Assembly (NCBI GenBank): GCA_023213395.1
Contig: CM041465.1
Location: 185,511,741-185,575,740, forward strand
Length of the DNA stretch: 64,000 bases
Direction of reading: 5' to 3'
DNA from: Cycas panzhihuaensis
Taxonomy: Eukaryota; Cycadophyta
Both the position numbers and the translations under genes were made by a program. Shown here in pieces: positions 45,201 to 56,633 of this stretch; the first letter of the stretch is position 1, and each line of letters begins with the position of its first letter. The notes beneath the pieces are model-generated. The model searched no databases, had not been told where the DNA came from, and saw only the letters and a program-made list of their open reading frames with translations.

Positions 45201-45600
45201 AAACTATTCTGTAATTATCTCTATTGAAAACCACTTCTATTCTTACATCATCTAATTAACTAATATATAATAGACTCATAGCCAAACTAGGAATATGACT
45301 TATATTAGGGATAGTTTTAATCCTTCCATCCATAAACTAAACCTTCACACTCCCACAACCTATAATTTTATATGAGTAATGTTCTTTAATGAATACTTCA
45401 TCTCTATTAATACCTTTATATTCACAAAACCAATCACTTTAGGTAGTAATATGAAATGAGGCACTAGATTCAATTAACCAGGACTCAACATTTGATAACT
45501 TACTTGAGGATACTAAATAAATATCACCATGAACTTTAGAAGATTTTCTACTGTGTAAGAATTAACTTCAAGTGACCTTTTCTTGTTAACCTTGAATCAA
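42300..45600 (-). pseudogene. Copia J integrase, RT and RNase H
   Basis: Integrase pieces are clear: WHQRLSHIGEKIFHDLLFKG (45050) and LVHNNIFRPIDVPSLGES (44860). IINRTPMTTLIYKIHKM and SLGYLRVFGCETFIYIS lie near 44450-44330, and a FSLAMVIVLKDISFITLKHK piece at 44310. RT and RNase H below 43900 are broken, but YGLK-type and VDD-type blocks can be placed (about 43620-43300), and RNase H text reaches about 42330. A 47-bp tandem duplication at 43507-43600 shifts the frame. Confidence 0.75.
43507..43600. repeat. Perfect 47-bp tandem duplication
   Basis: Two identical 47-bp units (43507-43553 and 43554-43600), each containing CATTCTGGCTATAATATATA, lie in the RT of copia J. The identity contrasts with the decayed surroundings, so the duplication is much younger than the element. 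Confidence 0.9.
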
Positions 45601-46404
45601 CATTGGCTACTTAAATATCTAGCCTTCCCACATCTCTAGCATACCAAGGGGCTTTTGCCTAGAGATTTAGATTTCCCTCGAGATTTTGGTCATTTATTTG
45701 TAGGCCTTTATTGGTTGTGATCCAATGTTTGACCTCTCATCACTAATGCTTCTTTCAAATGATCCTTAGAATATTTTTGCCTTATCTCTTTTGATAGTAA
45801 GGTAGTAATAAAATCTTTAAATTTTAGGGTGTTACTAGTTGTACTACTAATTGTCATCATAAGATTATCCTAGGAATCAAGAAGTGAATATAATAAGGTA
45901 ATATACTTATCTTTCTTATATATTGTTATCCCAACTTTAAATAAGTTGGCTTACCATGGTATTAAATGTAGTGAGATGATTTGCAACTATATCCCCATCA
46001 CTCATCTTAAGTGAATATAACTTTTTTCTAAGAAAGAGCTTATTAACTAGGGACTTAGACTAATAGAGAACCTTTAACTTATTCTACAAATCTTTGACTA
46101 TAGCCTTTGTAGCAACATTTAATAATACTATGTTTCAAAGGCACAACCTTATCGAACTAATTATATTTTAATCAAGCTTCTTCTAGTCTTCATTAGCCAT
46201 ATTCATAAGCTTTATTTCTGCTACAATAATCGACTAATCCTTCTCATCAAGGATATCTTCCATCTTTAGCTTTTATAACTTAAAGTTCTATCCATTAAAC
46301 TTTATAATCTCTATCTTCACAATACTTTCTATGATCTTCGTACTTAAGTTCACTGAACAAGGCTCTCACTCACCATATGGCTTCCCATAGAACTAAAACC
46401 TTTA
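45601..46404 (-). pseudogene. Copia J gag
   Basis: The gag frame is expected here and only weakly readable from about 46370 (ERALFSELKYEDHRKYCED). Basic stretches near 45690 (KGLQINDQNLEGNLNL) precede the protease region. Stops are frequent in all frames. Confidence 0.45.
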
Positions 46405-46418
46405 GCTCTAATACCAAA
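46405..46418 (-). promoter_or_regulatory. Primer-binding site of copia J
   Basis: On the minus strand TTTGGTATTAGAGC follows the LTR. It equals the initiator tRNA-Met site with CAG changed to TAG. Confidence 0.78.
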
Positions 46419-46589
46419 TGAAGAGAAAATGTAATCGCAAAATTAATGTATTATCAAAACTCTATAGTATATAAAGAATAAATAACATAAATAAACTAAG
46501 CATATAATAAAGAACACCAGAAAATTCTAATCTAAGTATATACCTTTTATTAATCTAAGTAATAATTAAATAATTATAGAGATAAAAGT
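46419..46589 (-). repeat. 5' LTR of copia J, inner piece
   Basis: It starts TGAAGAGAAAATG and matches 41820-41990. Copia K cuts it at 46589, and it resumes at 51885-52133, where TAGACATAAATTTATAA matches the 3' LTR at about 42061. Confidence 0.78.
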
Positions 46590-46793
46590 TGTAAAGATTC
46601 AAAGTAATTCTCTCTGACCTTTATTAATTAATCATTTATTTATATATATAATTATAGAAAAGGTGTAAATGACAACTGCTCAACAAGATGGTACCACTTG
46701 TCACTTTAAAAGAGAAACGAGAAGAGATGTACGACCCTTATAAAATATTTTTAGTCATATACTATAGCCCTAGATAAAGCATTTCCTTTTACA
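46590..46793 (-). repeat. 3' LTR of copia K with polypurine tract
   Basis: This 204-bp LTR ends CCTTTTACA. The next bases, CCCCCTCTTAATG (46794-46806), form a purine tract on the minus strand (CATTAAGAGGGGG). Confidence 0.85.
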
Positions 46794-46806
46794 CCCCCTC
46801 TTAATG

Positions 46807-48330
46807 TTTTATCTATCTTAATCCTAATTAATTTTTGAAGACAATAAAGTTTTCCCTACCAAGAGAATTGGTAAGGACATCAGCAGTTTAGTTTCTTAAA
46901 GTACAATGTTAAAGCTCAATTTCTCTATTCTATACCTTTTCTTTAATGAAATGATGATGTAACTCTATGTGCTTTGTTCTAACATGTATCACTGGGTCTT
47001 TTATTATTTTTATTATTTTTTTATTATCACAGAATATTTTAGTAGGTATTATTTGCTCCTCCTATATCCTTTAAAAGTTGTTTGATCCATACTCTTTCGC
47101 ATGACGATTAATCCATCGACTTGTATTCTACTTCTGTCGAAGACAATACAATGGTATGTTACCTTTTACTACTACAGGAGATCAATGATTTTCTTAAGAA
47201 GAACCAATACCCTGATGTCAATTTTCTATCTATTCTATCTGCATCCCACCACAAATCACAAAAGATAATCAATCAGATATTATTTTCCTTTTTATACTTC
47301 AAACCAAGATTCATGGTTCCTTTTAAATATCGTAAAATTCTCTTTACAATATTTTAGTAAGGAATTTTGGGATTTTTCATGAATCTATAGATTACACCAA
47401 TAGCATATGAAATGTTAGGACCTATGACTATGAGATAAATTAGGCTTCTAACCATTGTCTATACAAGGTTGCATCAACGAGATGTGCTTCTTATTATGCA
47501 CTCAATACAAACCTAGTTTTTATTAGTGTACTAACAAGATTATAACCTTCCCTTTTAAACTTGCTTAGTAAGTTTTTCATATATCTAGTTTATGAAAGAA
47601 TAGTAAAATGATCATTTTATTCTATTTCTATTCCAAGGTAGTAGCGTAGCATTCTGATATCCATCATTTCAAAAACCTTTTTGAACCTCCTTTTAATAAA
47701 TGTTATTGAATCTTCATTATCTCGAGTAATCAACATGTCATCTATATATACCACTATGATAGAGGTTAAACCTTGATTATACTTTACATATAGACTATGA
47801 TCTAATTCACATCAGTGGAAGCCATTTTGAGTTAGATATGAGTCTAGCTTAGCGTACCAAGCTCTTGGTGCTTGCTTGAGTCCATACAACACCTTTCTTA
47901 ATTTATAGACTATATTATTTTGACCTGGTTTTATGTATCCTTCTAGCTGATACATATACACTTCTTCTTATAGATCTCCATTTAAGAATCTACTTTTAAC
48001 ATTCATTTAATAAATCTTCTATCCTTTTTTAGCAGTAAGTGTAATCATAGTTCTGATTGTATTCAACTTGGCTACTACTAAGAATGTTTCTTCATAATTT
48101 ATTCCAATTGTCTATGTGTAGCCTTTTGCTACCAATCTTATCTTATATTTCTCAACTTCTCCATTTGGCTTTTCCTTCATTTGTATACCCATTTACAATT
48201 TACAATGGGTTTATCTTTAAGAGTTGAGACCAGATCCCATATTTTATTTCTATGTATGGCCTTAATCTTTGTGCCAATTTCGCTTTCTAGCCCTAAGAAC
48301 CGCTTGCTTCTTCATAAGAACTTGGTTTTA
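46807..48330 (-). pseudogene. Copia K reverse transcriptase and RNase H
   Basis: The RT blocks on the minus strand are SRFLNGDL (about 47985), then [18 protein letters not shown] and [20 protein letters not shown] (about 47880). VVYIDDMLI near 47745 is the active site, with Val to Ile in YVDD but both aspartates kept. The thumb contains FEMMDIRMLRYYLGIEIE. RNase H is spread from about 47570 to 46830 with several stops. It is moderately preserved but inactive. Confidence 0.85.
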
Positions 48331-50140
48331 TGGAGCAAATCAAAGCTTATGGTTTTGAGATCCGGTTCAATGTTTAAATATTTCTCATTTTATTTTCTTA
48401 AGCATCTTGAGATACCATTTTGGCACTCCTTTTAAGGAATATTCTTATGATGATTTGATTTCTTCATCTTCAAAATGAGTATTTGAACTACTACCTTATT
48501 GCATATCGGATGGGTGCTAGGATCACTAGCTTATTGGTAGTATAAAGATGTGCCCTTTGAAGTGTCAATTTTACCTCAATACTTTCAAAAGTAATGTCTA
48601 ATTTATCTTCCAACTAAAAGTTATAAGTTTTAATTACCTACATCAACTTCTTTAGGAATTATATTAATAAATTCTCCCTTTTCATCAAAGATTACATCCC
48701 TACTTATTTATTTATTTTTAGTCAAGACATATGTATGCTTTTGAGTGACTACTATACCCAACCATTATGTATTGTATACTTTTATTATCCAACTTGATCC
48801 TTTTCTTATTAGGGATGTGAGTATAGGCCTTACAACTAAAAATTTTTAGATGACTTACATTGAGCTTATGTCCCATCTAGGCCTCTTCAAGTGTTATGTT
48901 ATCCAACGACTGAGTTGGACTTTTATTGATCAAATATACTACTATGTATACAACTTTTGCCTAGTATTTCTTAGCTATTTCATTATTGTTTAGCATATAT
49001 CAAGCTGTTTCTACAATTTTTCTATTCATCCTTTCTGCAATCCCATTTTATTGAGGTGTATAAAGAGTTGTAAATTGCCTACGAATTCCATGTATTTTAC
49101 AAAAATGGAGGAATTCATTAGATACAAATTTCCCCCCTATATCTAAATGGATATATTTGATTTTTTGACCACTTTCTAATTCAATTTTAGCCTTGAATTC
49201 TTTGAAATAGCTAAGTGCTTCTAATTTACTAGAAAGAAAATATACCCATGTTTTTCTAGAGAAATCATCGATGATAGTTAAGAAGTACCTTACTCCATTT
49301 ATTGAAATTGGCATGAATAGACCACATAGATTAGTGTGTATCAATTCTAGATTATTTTGTACATGCCATGTGCTCTTTAAGAATGGAATCCTATGTTGTT
49401 TCCCCATCATACAACTATTACATACAAAGTAATTGAAAGGAATGTTTGGTAATCCATTCACCATCTTAAATTTCTTTAATTTTTCTAACCTATCATGGGA
49501 AATATGACCATACTTTAAATGCCACATTTCATTAGTATCAGTGTTGGTTATAGAAAGAGATTTTATATTATATAATATTTTATGGGGTATTTATCGTGCA
49601 ATACAGAGTAGAGAGAAGTTTATACAACCTATTACATTTTTATCCTTTGGCTATTACAATGCCATTCTTTTTCATATCAAGAGCGTAACAATAACTGTAT
49701 TCATCGAATATTATTCTTAGCTTTTTATTACTCAATTGAGATGCTGATAAAATATTCTTCTTCATCCCTAGTACAAAAAAAACATTGCCTATACGTTAAA
49801 TTTTTCCATCAAATCGTATAGTAATTTGTCTTATTCCCTTTATACACAAAGGAAAATTATCTCATAACTCTACTGATTTATTGAGATCATAAGGTTTGAT
49901 AACTTCAAACCATTCTTCAATCCCTGTCATGTGATGTGAAGCACCTAAATTAACATACTAGTTTTTTGTTGTACTTATATTTACTGTTAATGTTGTAATG
50001 AAGGCTGTTTCAACTTCTTTTTTTATTGTGCTTTTTTCTTTGTTGTAATTTCCAGTCACCTGCTACTTTCCCTTTTGAATTTTAGCTCATCTCTGGTAGC
50101 ACTAGTACAGAAAATGACTTATTTATTCGCAATTGTAATA
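48331..50140 (-). pseudogene. Copia K protease and integrase
   Basis: A 159-codon open stretch at 49527-49048 is integrase: MWHLKYGHISHDRLEKLKKF, the zinc-binding HHCC region with CNSCMMGKQHR, and then HTNLCGLF and TIIDDFSRKTWVYF. IKYIHLDIGGKFVSNEF holds the second catalytic Asp region. IHGIRRQFTTLYTP ends the open part. Upstream (49530-50100) the protease core is decayed. Downstream (48330-49040) the integrase C-terminal part and linker are broken. Confidence 0.86.
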
Positions 50141-50957
50141 GGCATCAAACACTCGATAATTGCTTAAAAGGTGACCTGGTTTTCTATAGTTGAAACATAC
50201 TCTAGCATCTCGAGGTGGATTGTTAGCCATTCTTCCTTGTCGTCTTCCTTCAATACAATGTCCTCTGTAGACAGCTGGTGTTCTTCCTCATAACCTAGGA
50301 TTAAGCTAACCTCATCTTCTACCTCCTAAATGAAGCTTGGTGATAAGAGTTTCCTTAATTTCGAGTCTTCTTCATATCTCTGATTTCTTTGTTCTTAGTT
50401 GAATATATAACCTGTGAGAGTATCAAAAGTCATTGTAGCAGTTTGCCCTCCTCCTGTTAACATGTTTACCATATTATCAAAAGATTTTGGGAGTTTATTG
50501 ACCACAAGATATATTAACTCTGTATTACTCAGTTTGTCTCCTACTATGAGAAGAGCAGTTTTGATGTTGGTCAACTTGGTTATGAATTCATATACGATTT
50601 GGCCCTCCTCATTTTAAGTTTATAGAGTTCTTCTCTCGGGGCCACAATTCTTGATTCATTCTTTCTCTCGAATATAAAAGACATTATTTTCCAAATTTTA
50701 CTTACATTCTCTAGACCATCCACATATACTAATAAGGAATCAAAGATTGAAAGTTTAAGAATAGAGATATCAATATTATTTCTTTCCTCCTAATTGATTA
50801 AATCTACCACATTAGAGGGTTGTTTTATATCCCCAATAGTAATTCTTCAGGCATGTTTTACTCTTAATAAGCCTTCCATTTTTATCTTCCAAATACTAAA
50901 GTTTATTTCAATTAGTTTGTCACTTTGAGGTAGTGATCCAACAGAGGTAGTGACCAT
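50141..50957 (-). pseudogene. Copia K gag
   Basis: From ATG at 50957 the minus strand reads MVTTSVGSLPQSDKLIEI, then NFSIWKIKMEGLLRVKHA (the W-x-x-K-M-x-x-L gag start). LSIFDSLLVYVDGLENVSKI follows, and after shifts CFNYRKPGHLLSNY near 50200, a CCHC knuckle with its last Cys lost. The order fits copia gag exactly. Confidence 0.82.
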
Positions 50958-51672
50958 GGCTAGTTTATATGAAGATAAAAATTAAGTTTTAATTGGTTGT
51001 ACAAATTATTTTATGACCAAATATACATATTTCTGTATGGACCTTAAGTTATACGAATGAGAGAGAAAAGGGTCTCAATCGAAAGAACTCCCAAATGGGT
51101 ATCCAAATCTAGTGTTAGTTTCTCAATCCACTTTCAGACTTGAGAGAAACAACCAAATAAAGGTCCAAACCTACGCCCAATGATTTCTAAGAAAATTGAA
51201 GAAAAATCTTAGAAATCTAAGATAAATCTTAATAAGACTAACTTAAAACCATTGTCTAGTGATGAGAAGAGTTTTAGATGCTTTGTACCAAAGATTTATG
51301 CTTGATTTCTGAAGAAAAAATGTGAGGAGAGGCCCAAACCCATGCAACCTTAAATCTACTTGAAACTAGGTCAAAACGGCTTCAATCGATGTAGACATAG
51401 AAGGAAAATGTATAGAGAAGGATCTAATCTATAATCTGGGTGAGTTTTTTCAAATTTTAATGACCTTGATTTTTACCTTTTGTATAGATCTGTACGCATC
51501 TGTACAACCATACTATCCCATATAACTATGGCTTGATATTTGCTTTATACAAACTAATCTCAGATGGCAGTGTCTTTTGGTAGTAATTTATTTCTATTCT
51601 TATTCTTCTTTAGTAATACCCTAATCTAGCTCTTTCATAGGCAAGAGAACCTAATGACCTACTCTAATACCA
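50958..51672 (-). other. Copia K leader and primer site
   Basis: About 0.7 kb is noncoding. The primer site at 51661-51672 reads TGGTATTAGAGT on the minus strand, with CAG changed to TAG. Part of the leader has the phrase AAAGGGTCTCAATCG / AATGGGTATCC (51065-51105). Confidence 0.7.
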
Positions 51673-51884
51673 TGTAAAGATTCAAAGTAATGGAGGAATT
51701 CTCTCTGACCTATATTGATTAATCATTTGTCTATATATACAGTTGTAGAGAAGGTGTAAATGGCAATTGCTCAATAGGATGGTACCACTCGTCACTTTGA
51801 GAGAGAAAAAAGGAGAGATATGAGACCCTTACAAAATATTTTTAGTCATATACTATAGCCCTAGATAAAATATTACCTTTTACA
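51673..51884 (-). repeat. 5' LTR of copia K
   Basis: This 212-bp partner of 46590-46793 carries an extra TGGAGGAAT near 51701. The two LTRs differ at roughly one base in ten, so the insertion is old. Confidence 0.85.
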
Positions 51885-52133
51885 AAAACCTCAACTCTTC
51901 TCATTAACTTATCAAAGACACATTTAACATTCTTACATATATTATTACATAGGAATATATAGACATAAATTTATAAGATATTACCTTAAAATTTTATAAT
52001 ATAATGGGCATAAACCATAGGCTGAAAAAGATCTCCACAAGACACTAAAAAAGAAAATTTCGAGGGATCCCACCCCCAAACCCCCACCTAAGGGGCTACT
52101 AGCCCCCCATAAGGTAAGATAAAGGTATTCAAC
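51885..52133 (-). repeat. 5' LTR of copia J, outer piece
   Basis: It continues the J LTR after copia K and holds the G/C-run hairpin in changed form (CACCTAAGGGGCTACTAGCC). It ends about TATTCAAC, then gypsy G RNase H sequence. Confidence 0.72.
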
Positions 52134-53860
52134 CTATAACTTGGAATTTTATATAATTATCAAGGCTTTGAGGCATAAGAGGCATTACCTTATATCTAAG
52201 TAATTTATTATGTTTATTGATCACCAAGCATTAAGGTATGTGAATAACTAAAGAAAATTGAATACTAAGCATGCTGAGTGGGTGTCCAATCTAGAAAGTT
52301 TTACATTTATTTTGAAGTATAAATTAGGTAAATAAAATTATATTATTGAAATATTGATAAGACAAGTGGCATTATTAACCACCATAGTAAATGAGATGGT
52401 AGGACTTGAAGCCATTAAAGATTTGTATGACTCATATCCTAATTTTAAAATAATTATTAAGCACTATAAGAACCCTTTAACTAAGGGACATGAGTCTTTA
52501 TATAATGATTACTTTAAACAAGATGGATGCCTATTTAAGGAAAGATTGTTATGCATTGTAGTAGGCTACATAAGGGAGAACAACGTATGAAAGTTGCATA
52601 ATGGAGGTTTTGAAGAGTATTTTAAATTAAACAAGACTATAACTTTAGTATAGAAGAAGTATTTTTAACCTCAAATGAAGAGTGATATATCCAGATTTGT
52701 AGTACACTATAAGATATACTAGATGGCCAAGATGTATGCATAATATTAGCATATATATCCATTTACCAGTACCTAAAGAACCATCAATAAACTTGAGCAT
52801 GGATTTCACGTTGGGATTACCACATACATAAAGAGGTAATGATTTAATTTTCTTATTGTTGATATTTTTTACAAATAATATATTTTATTGCATTCAATAT
52901 AGTTAAAATAGCAAATTTATTCTTTAAATAGGTTACAAGATTATATGGTCTTCTAAAGACTATAACTTTAGATTAGAACATAAAGTTCTTGAGTTATTTT
53001 TGGAGTAAGCTAGGAACAAAACTTTAGTTTAGTAGTGTCTACTATCCATAGAGTAATGGATAAACTGAAGTGGTGAATAGAAGTTTAGAAAACTTTTTAA
53101 GATGCATCATTGGAGAAAAGTTGAAATAATAGGATTTGGCATTTTCTGAAGCAAAATTTGAATATAATAGTTCTATGAATAACTTAATAGGTAAATCACC
53201 TTTTTAAGTTATGTATGGTTGTAACCCCAAGGGTGTACTAGATTTAGTACACCTACCTATTAGAAAGAAGGTAAGTGATGGTGTAGAAGCTTTTGTAAAG
53301 CATATACAATAGGGTTTACTAGGAGGTGAGGAAAAAGTTACAAGACAATAACAAAAAATATAAGGGAAGCCATAAACGGGACCCATAGGCAAAATGTATT
53401 TGAAGAAGGTAACTTAGTGATGTTTTACTTAAATAAAGATAGATTTCTTCAAGTGACCTATAATAAACTCAAGTATGAAAAGGTTAGATAATGTTAGGTT
53501 ATAAAAATGATCAATGACAATACATACAATATGAATTTACTTAAATAATTTGATATATCTCCTACTTTTAATATTTCATATCTATATGTATATCATGAAG
53601 GATATGAAGAGGTAGACTATAAAGGTAAAATGGTGAGTTGGGAGGCCTAATTACCAAGGAATAAGTGAGAAGAAATTGAACATGTATTAGATATGAAAAT
53701 ACTAAGGATAAGGTAGGGAAACTACAATAAGTACCAAGTGTAGTGATAAGATCTACCAAAAGTAGATAATACCTAGATCATAGAAGAAGAGATAAAGTGG
53801 TTGAATCTTGACAAAAGGTAGGAACTCCATCATAATAATTTATAAAGGTAGAGTTCTTTT
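52134..53860 (+). pseudogene. Gypsy G RNase H end and integrase
   Basis: The frame resumes within RNase H: YNLELYIIIKALRHKRHYLI, then FIDHQALRYVNN and NTKHAEWVSNLESFTFIL. A 78-codon open stretch (52354-52590) holds the integrase N-terminal region through GCLFKERLLCIVVGYIRENN. LHNGGFEEYF and KTITLV follow. The catalytic core is decayed from about 52790 to 53150. Then NPKGVLDLVHLPIRKKVSDG is readable near 53225, and the chromodomain-proximal part up to about 53560 is not clear. Confidence 0.8.
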
Positions 53861-53861
53861 C

Positions 53862-53874
53862 AACAAAGGGAGGA
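53862..53874 (+). promoter_or_regulatory. Polypurine tract of gypsy G
   Basis: AACAAAGGGAGGA directly precedes TGATATAAAACC, the start of the 3' LTR. Confidence 0.8.
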
Positions 53875-54436
53875 TGATATAAAACCATATTAACCTTTAT
53901 TGTAATTTAAATTCACTTATTACTTTGTTAGTTTTCTTTCCTTAAAATTTTAGGGTTTACTAGTTGGACCATAACGTTTTACTTAGTGATCAAAATGTAG
54001 TCATTTTTGCATCAACTCAAGATCTATCTAAGTAGAATAGGCTAAAATGGCATGCAACTAGGCTAAAGGCCCCATTTTAGGCCCATAAATTTTCATCCAA
54101 AAAAGTGCCAAGCATGCTTGTATCTAAAGTGTATAAAAATAATAATTAATTTTAGACTAGTTTTTATTTTTTAATGCATTAACCATTAGTGGTCTAGTTC
54201 TTGAGTAGGGATTAACTTAAAACATGATTTTATTTAATATTTTAAGAGTTTTTAGGGTTAGGGTTCGAAGCTTTTTAATTTCTTATCTTTACTTATATGA
54301 ATGTATTTTTATATTATCTTTTAGAGGAATAGAAGGGAAATATAAGTGAAATAATTCTACCTATTCTCTAAGTTTTCTCTTATTTTAAGTTTATACATAT
54401 GGGATTGAATGTCTTCCTTATAGGTCATCCTTATCA
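53875..54436 (+). repeat. 3' LTR of gypsy G
   Basis: This is the 562-bp partner of 35691-36262. The right end is uncertain by a few bases because the last 15 differ between copies. Confidence 0.8.
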
Positions 54437-54984
54437 TCTATGTCCTTGGGGTATCTCCTCCCATGCACCTTCACCTACAAGATATGAATACCTAGATTAA
54501 GTTTTTTTCTAATAATAAACAAATATGCACTTAGGATATATTTCTTCCACCATCAATACATTAGAATGATAAGATATCTTTTCCTTATAGTTATCTCAAG
54601 ATGATTATTGGTTTGAGACTCACTAACATTCAAGATCTCCTCTCAAATAGTTATTTCATCTTGATGTCATACATATGTGCCCTATATTTTTATTACAAAT
54701 AACTTTATTAATAGCCTCACTTTCATAACAACAATAATACTCTATCTTTAAACTTTACTAAAATGCATTATTTTATAATGTGGAAAAATTAAGCACTAAT
54801 AATTAGGATGCTATCATTGCATACCCATTCATGTATACAATGACGAATCCCTATCACAACATACTAGTATTGAAGAGAACTAGAAGAAACTACTAAATTT
54901 ACCTATAAATCTCAATTAGTTCTTCAAACCCTTTAAGTTATAAAATTAATTAACAACATAAGATTAACTAACTTTGATACCAAA
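54437..54984 (-). other. Copia F leader and primer site
   Basis: This stretch lies between the copia F 5' LTR and gypsy G, with no readable frame. On the minus strand the site at 54974-54984 reads TTTGGTATCAAAGTT, the initiator tRNA-Met match with G to A inside CAG. Confidence 0.55.
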
Positions 54985-55405
54985 TGAAAGTGTGTATTAA
55001 GGTCAATATGTAACCAATGTAATATGAAACACCATTTTGTCTAACTTAAATATCAAATTTCATTCATTAAGAATGACTCAACTTTATTACAATACACTAA
55101 TTTATACTCCTATAAGTATAAATATGATTGGTAATTATCCAAATATGACTTATAACTATCTTGACAAGTGTTTTATGCCCATTAAAGAATTCTCATACCT
55201 TCTAACATGTGTTATCATGCCAATGATGACTTAACAAATCACCAGCGTAAAGTTTGTCTTATGTAAGTATTATTTCTAATAGGAAGGATGGAGTTATCTT
55301 ATGTTCCTTCATTTCCTCTTTTTATTCAAATTTAATCATTTTATGTCCCTACTTCCTAGCTTTCTTCTTTAGCTTATAGCAATAAGCTTTTGACACACTC
55401 CAACA
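54985..55405 (-). repeat. 5' LTR of copia F
   Basis: A 421-bp segment with TG...CA ends (TGAAAGTGTG on the left, CTCCAACA on the right; minus strand start TGTTGGAGTG) next to a primer site. The partner LTR lies outside the window, so the right border is inferred from the TGTTGG end alone. Confidence 0.55.
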
Positions 55406-56620
55406 GATCCATTCTACCATCCTATACTTTTTTAAATTTATGCTTTACTTTATTTATATATTTTTTTTTCATAGTGAAATACACATATCCATTGTTGTAT
55501 TAACACTTGATTTTCCTCAATTTGTTTTCATAGTAATCTTATGGTAAAAGTTTTATGGACAGTACTCCTAATAATAGTTAGGGTATTTAAATATGAGTTT
55601 TTCTCCCTTAGGCTCTTATAACTGCATCTTAATTCAAATTAGAGATAATTTGATCATTATCATAGTGCTTTATGTGGATGACTTGGCAATAACTAAAAAT
55701 GATAATGATGGAATAGCTTGGCTTTAATCAAAACTTAAAAGCAACTTCAAGATGACCAATCTCATATTGCTATATTGTTTCTTTGGTATTCAGGTGTGGT
55801 AAGAATTTGATTATATATTCCTATCATAATCTAAATATATTAATGAAGTTCTATAACAATTCAGAATAGGTGACTATAAACCTTCACCTATACTAATATA
55901 AATAGGGACCATGCTAACTCTAGATCAATAAGGTAGGCATTTTGATCCCATCTTCTACTAGTAGTTAGTTAGGAGTTTGATCTACCTCACTAACACTTGA
56001 CCAGATATCTCCTATGTAGTTGGGATCTATTCTAGATATATGTCACAACCTAAGGAATCCCATTAGAAAGTCAGCACAAAAATTATTAAATACATCTACA
56101 ACATAATTAAGCTTGGACTTGATTATATCCAAGTTGATAATCCTATCCTAAGAGGACACACAGATGCTAATTGGGCTAGTTTTCAAGACTCATGCCATTC
56201 CATCTCATGGTATTACTTTAACATGAACTCAATTGTAGTCTCTTAGAGCTATAAGAAATAACCAAATATTGCTCTCTCCTCTATTGAAGCTAAATACAAA
56301 GTAGTTATTCATATCACCACTATAGTGATTTAGCTACATAGGATTCTTGTGAAACTTATACTCTATCAAACTTAAGTCACCACTCTCTTTCATGATAATA
56401 AGAGTGTTTTGAAGATGACCAAGATTTCTATCTTCCATGTAAGAACCAAATATATAGAAGTCCATCATCACTTCATCCATGAGCATGTGCAAAATGGAGA
56501 AATTGGCATAGTGTACCAATCGATTGAGGACTAAGTGGAAGAAATCTTTACTAAAGCACTTAGGAGACTAAAGTTCAAAAGGTTTTAGCATGACATCAAT
56601 ATTAAGACAAACAAAGCTAT
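55406..56620 (+). pseudogene. Copia H reverse transcriptase and RNase H
   Basis: The readable frame starts about 55600 with SYNCILIQIRDNLIIIIVLY and YVDDLAI (about 55668), an intact catalytic YVDD. FKMTNLILLYCFFGI, then RSLIYLTNT and PDISYVVG follow. RNase H from about 56130 gives GHTDANWASFQD, ALSSIEAKYKVV and FHVRTKYIEVHHHFI (about 56430). Stops are TAG at several Gln or Trp positions. The first 190 bases may be a more decayed part of RT. The upstream half is cut off by copia F. Confidence 0.82.
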
Positions 56621-56633
56621 CATTAAGGTGGGA

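Larger units (their letters stand above)
46590..51884 (-). mobile_element. Copia K, Ty1/copia element
   Basis: This 5295-bp element is inserted in the 5' LTR of copia J. LTRs of 204 and 212 bp lie at 46590-46793 and 51673-51884, with TGTAAAGATTC...TTTTACA ends. The primer site is at the right LTR and the polypurine tract at the left, so it reads on the minus strand. Gag, zinc knuckle, protease, integrase, RT and RNase H all lie in order. The target duplication is unclear (AAAGT left, AAAAC right). Confidence 0.85.
41820..52133 (-). mobile_element. Copia J, Ty1/copia element split by copia K
   Basis: The 3' LTR lies at 41820-42291. The 5' LTR is 46419-46589 plus 51885-52133, split by copia K. 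The interior holds gag-pol on the minus strand, all heavily decayed. LTR ends read TCAAGAG on the left (TGAAGAG in the other copy) and TTCAACA. Target flanks do not match (AGTAC left, CTATA right), and gypsy G lacks about 0.6 kb across the site, so the insertion was accompanied or followed by a deletion. Confidence 0.8.
35691..54436 (+). mobile_element. Gypsy G, Ty3/gypsy chromovirus-like element
   Basis: LTRs of about 560-570 bp lie at 35691-36262 and 53875-54436. Primer site, gag, protease, RT, RNase H and integrase follow on the + strand in Ty3/gypsy order. G is split by E2 in gag-protease and by copia J after RT. Motifs (IDGGS protease, YF-x-x-IL in RT, integrase with HPQTDGQTE-like site) fit the chromovirus branch (Reina/Tekay-like). 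No clear target duplication is seen (TCAAT on the left, TATCA or CTATG on the right). The flanks belong to copia F. Confidence 0.82.

Noticed and set aside
47121-47357. 78-codon plus-strand frame in copia K
   Set aside because: It is antisense to the RNase H/RT thumb of copia K and carries no recognisable domain.
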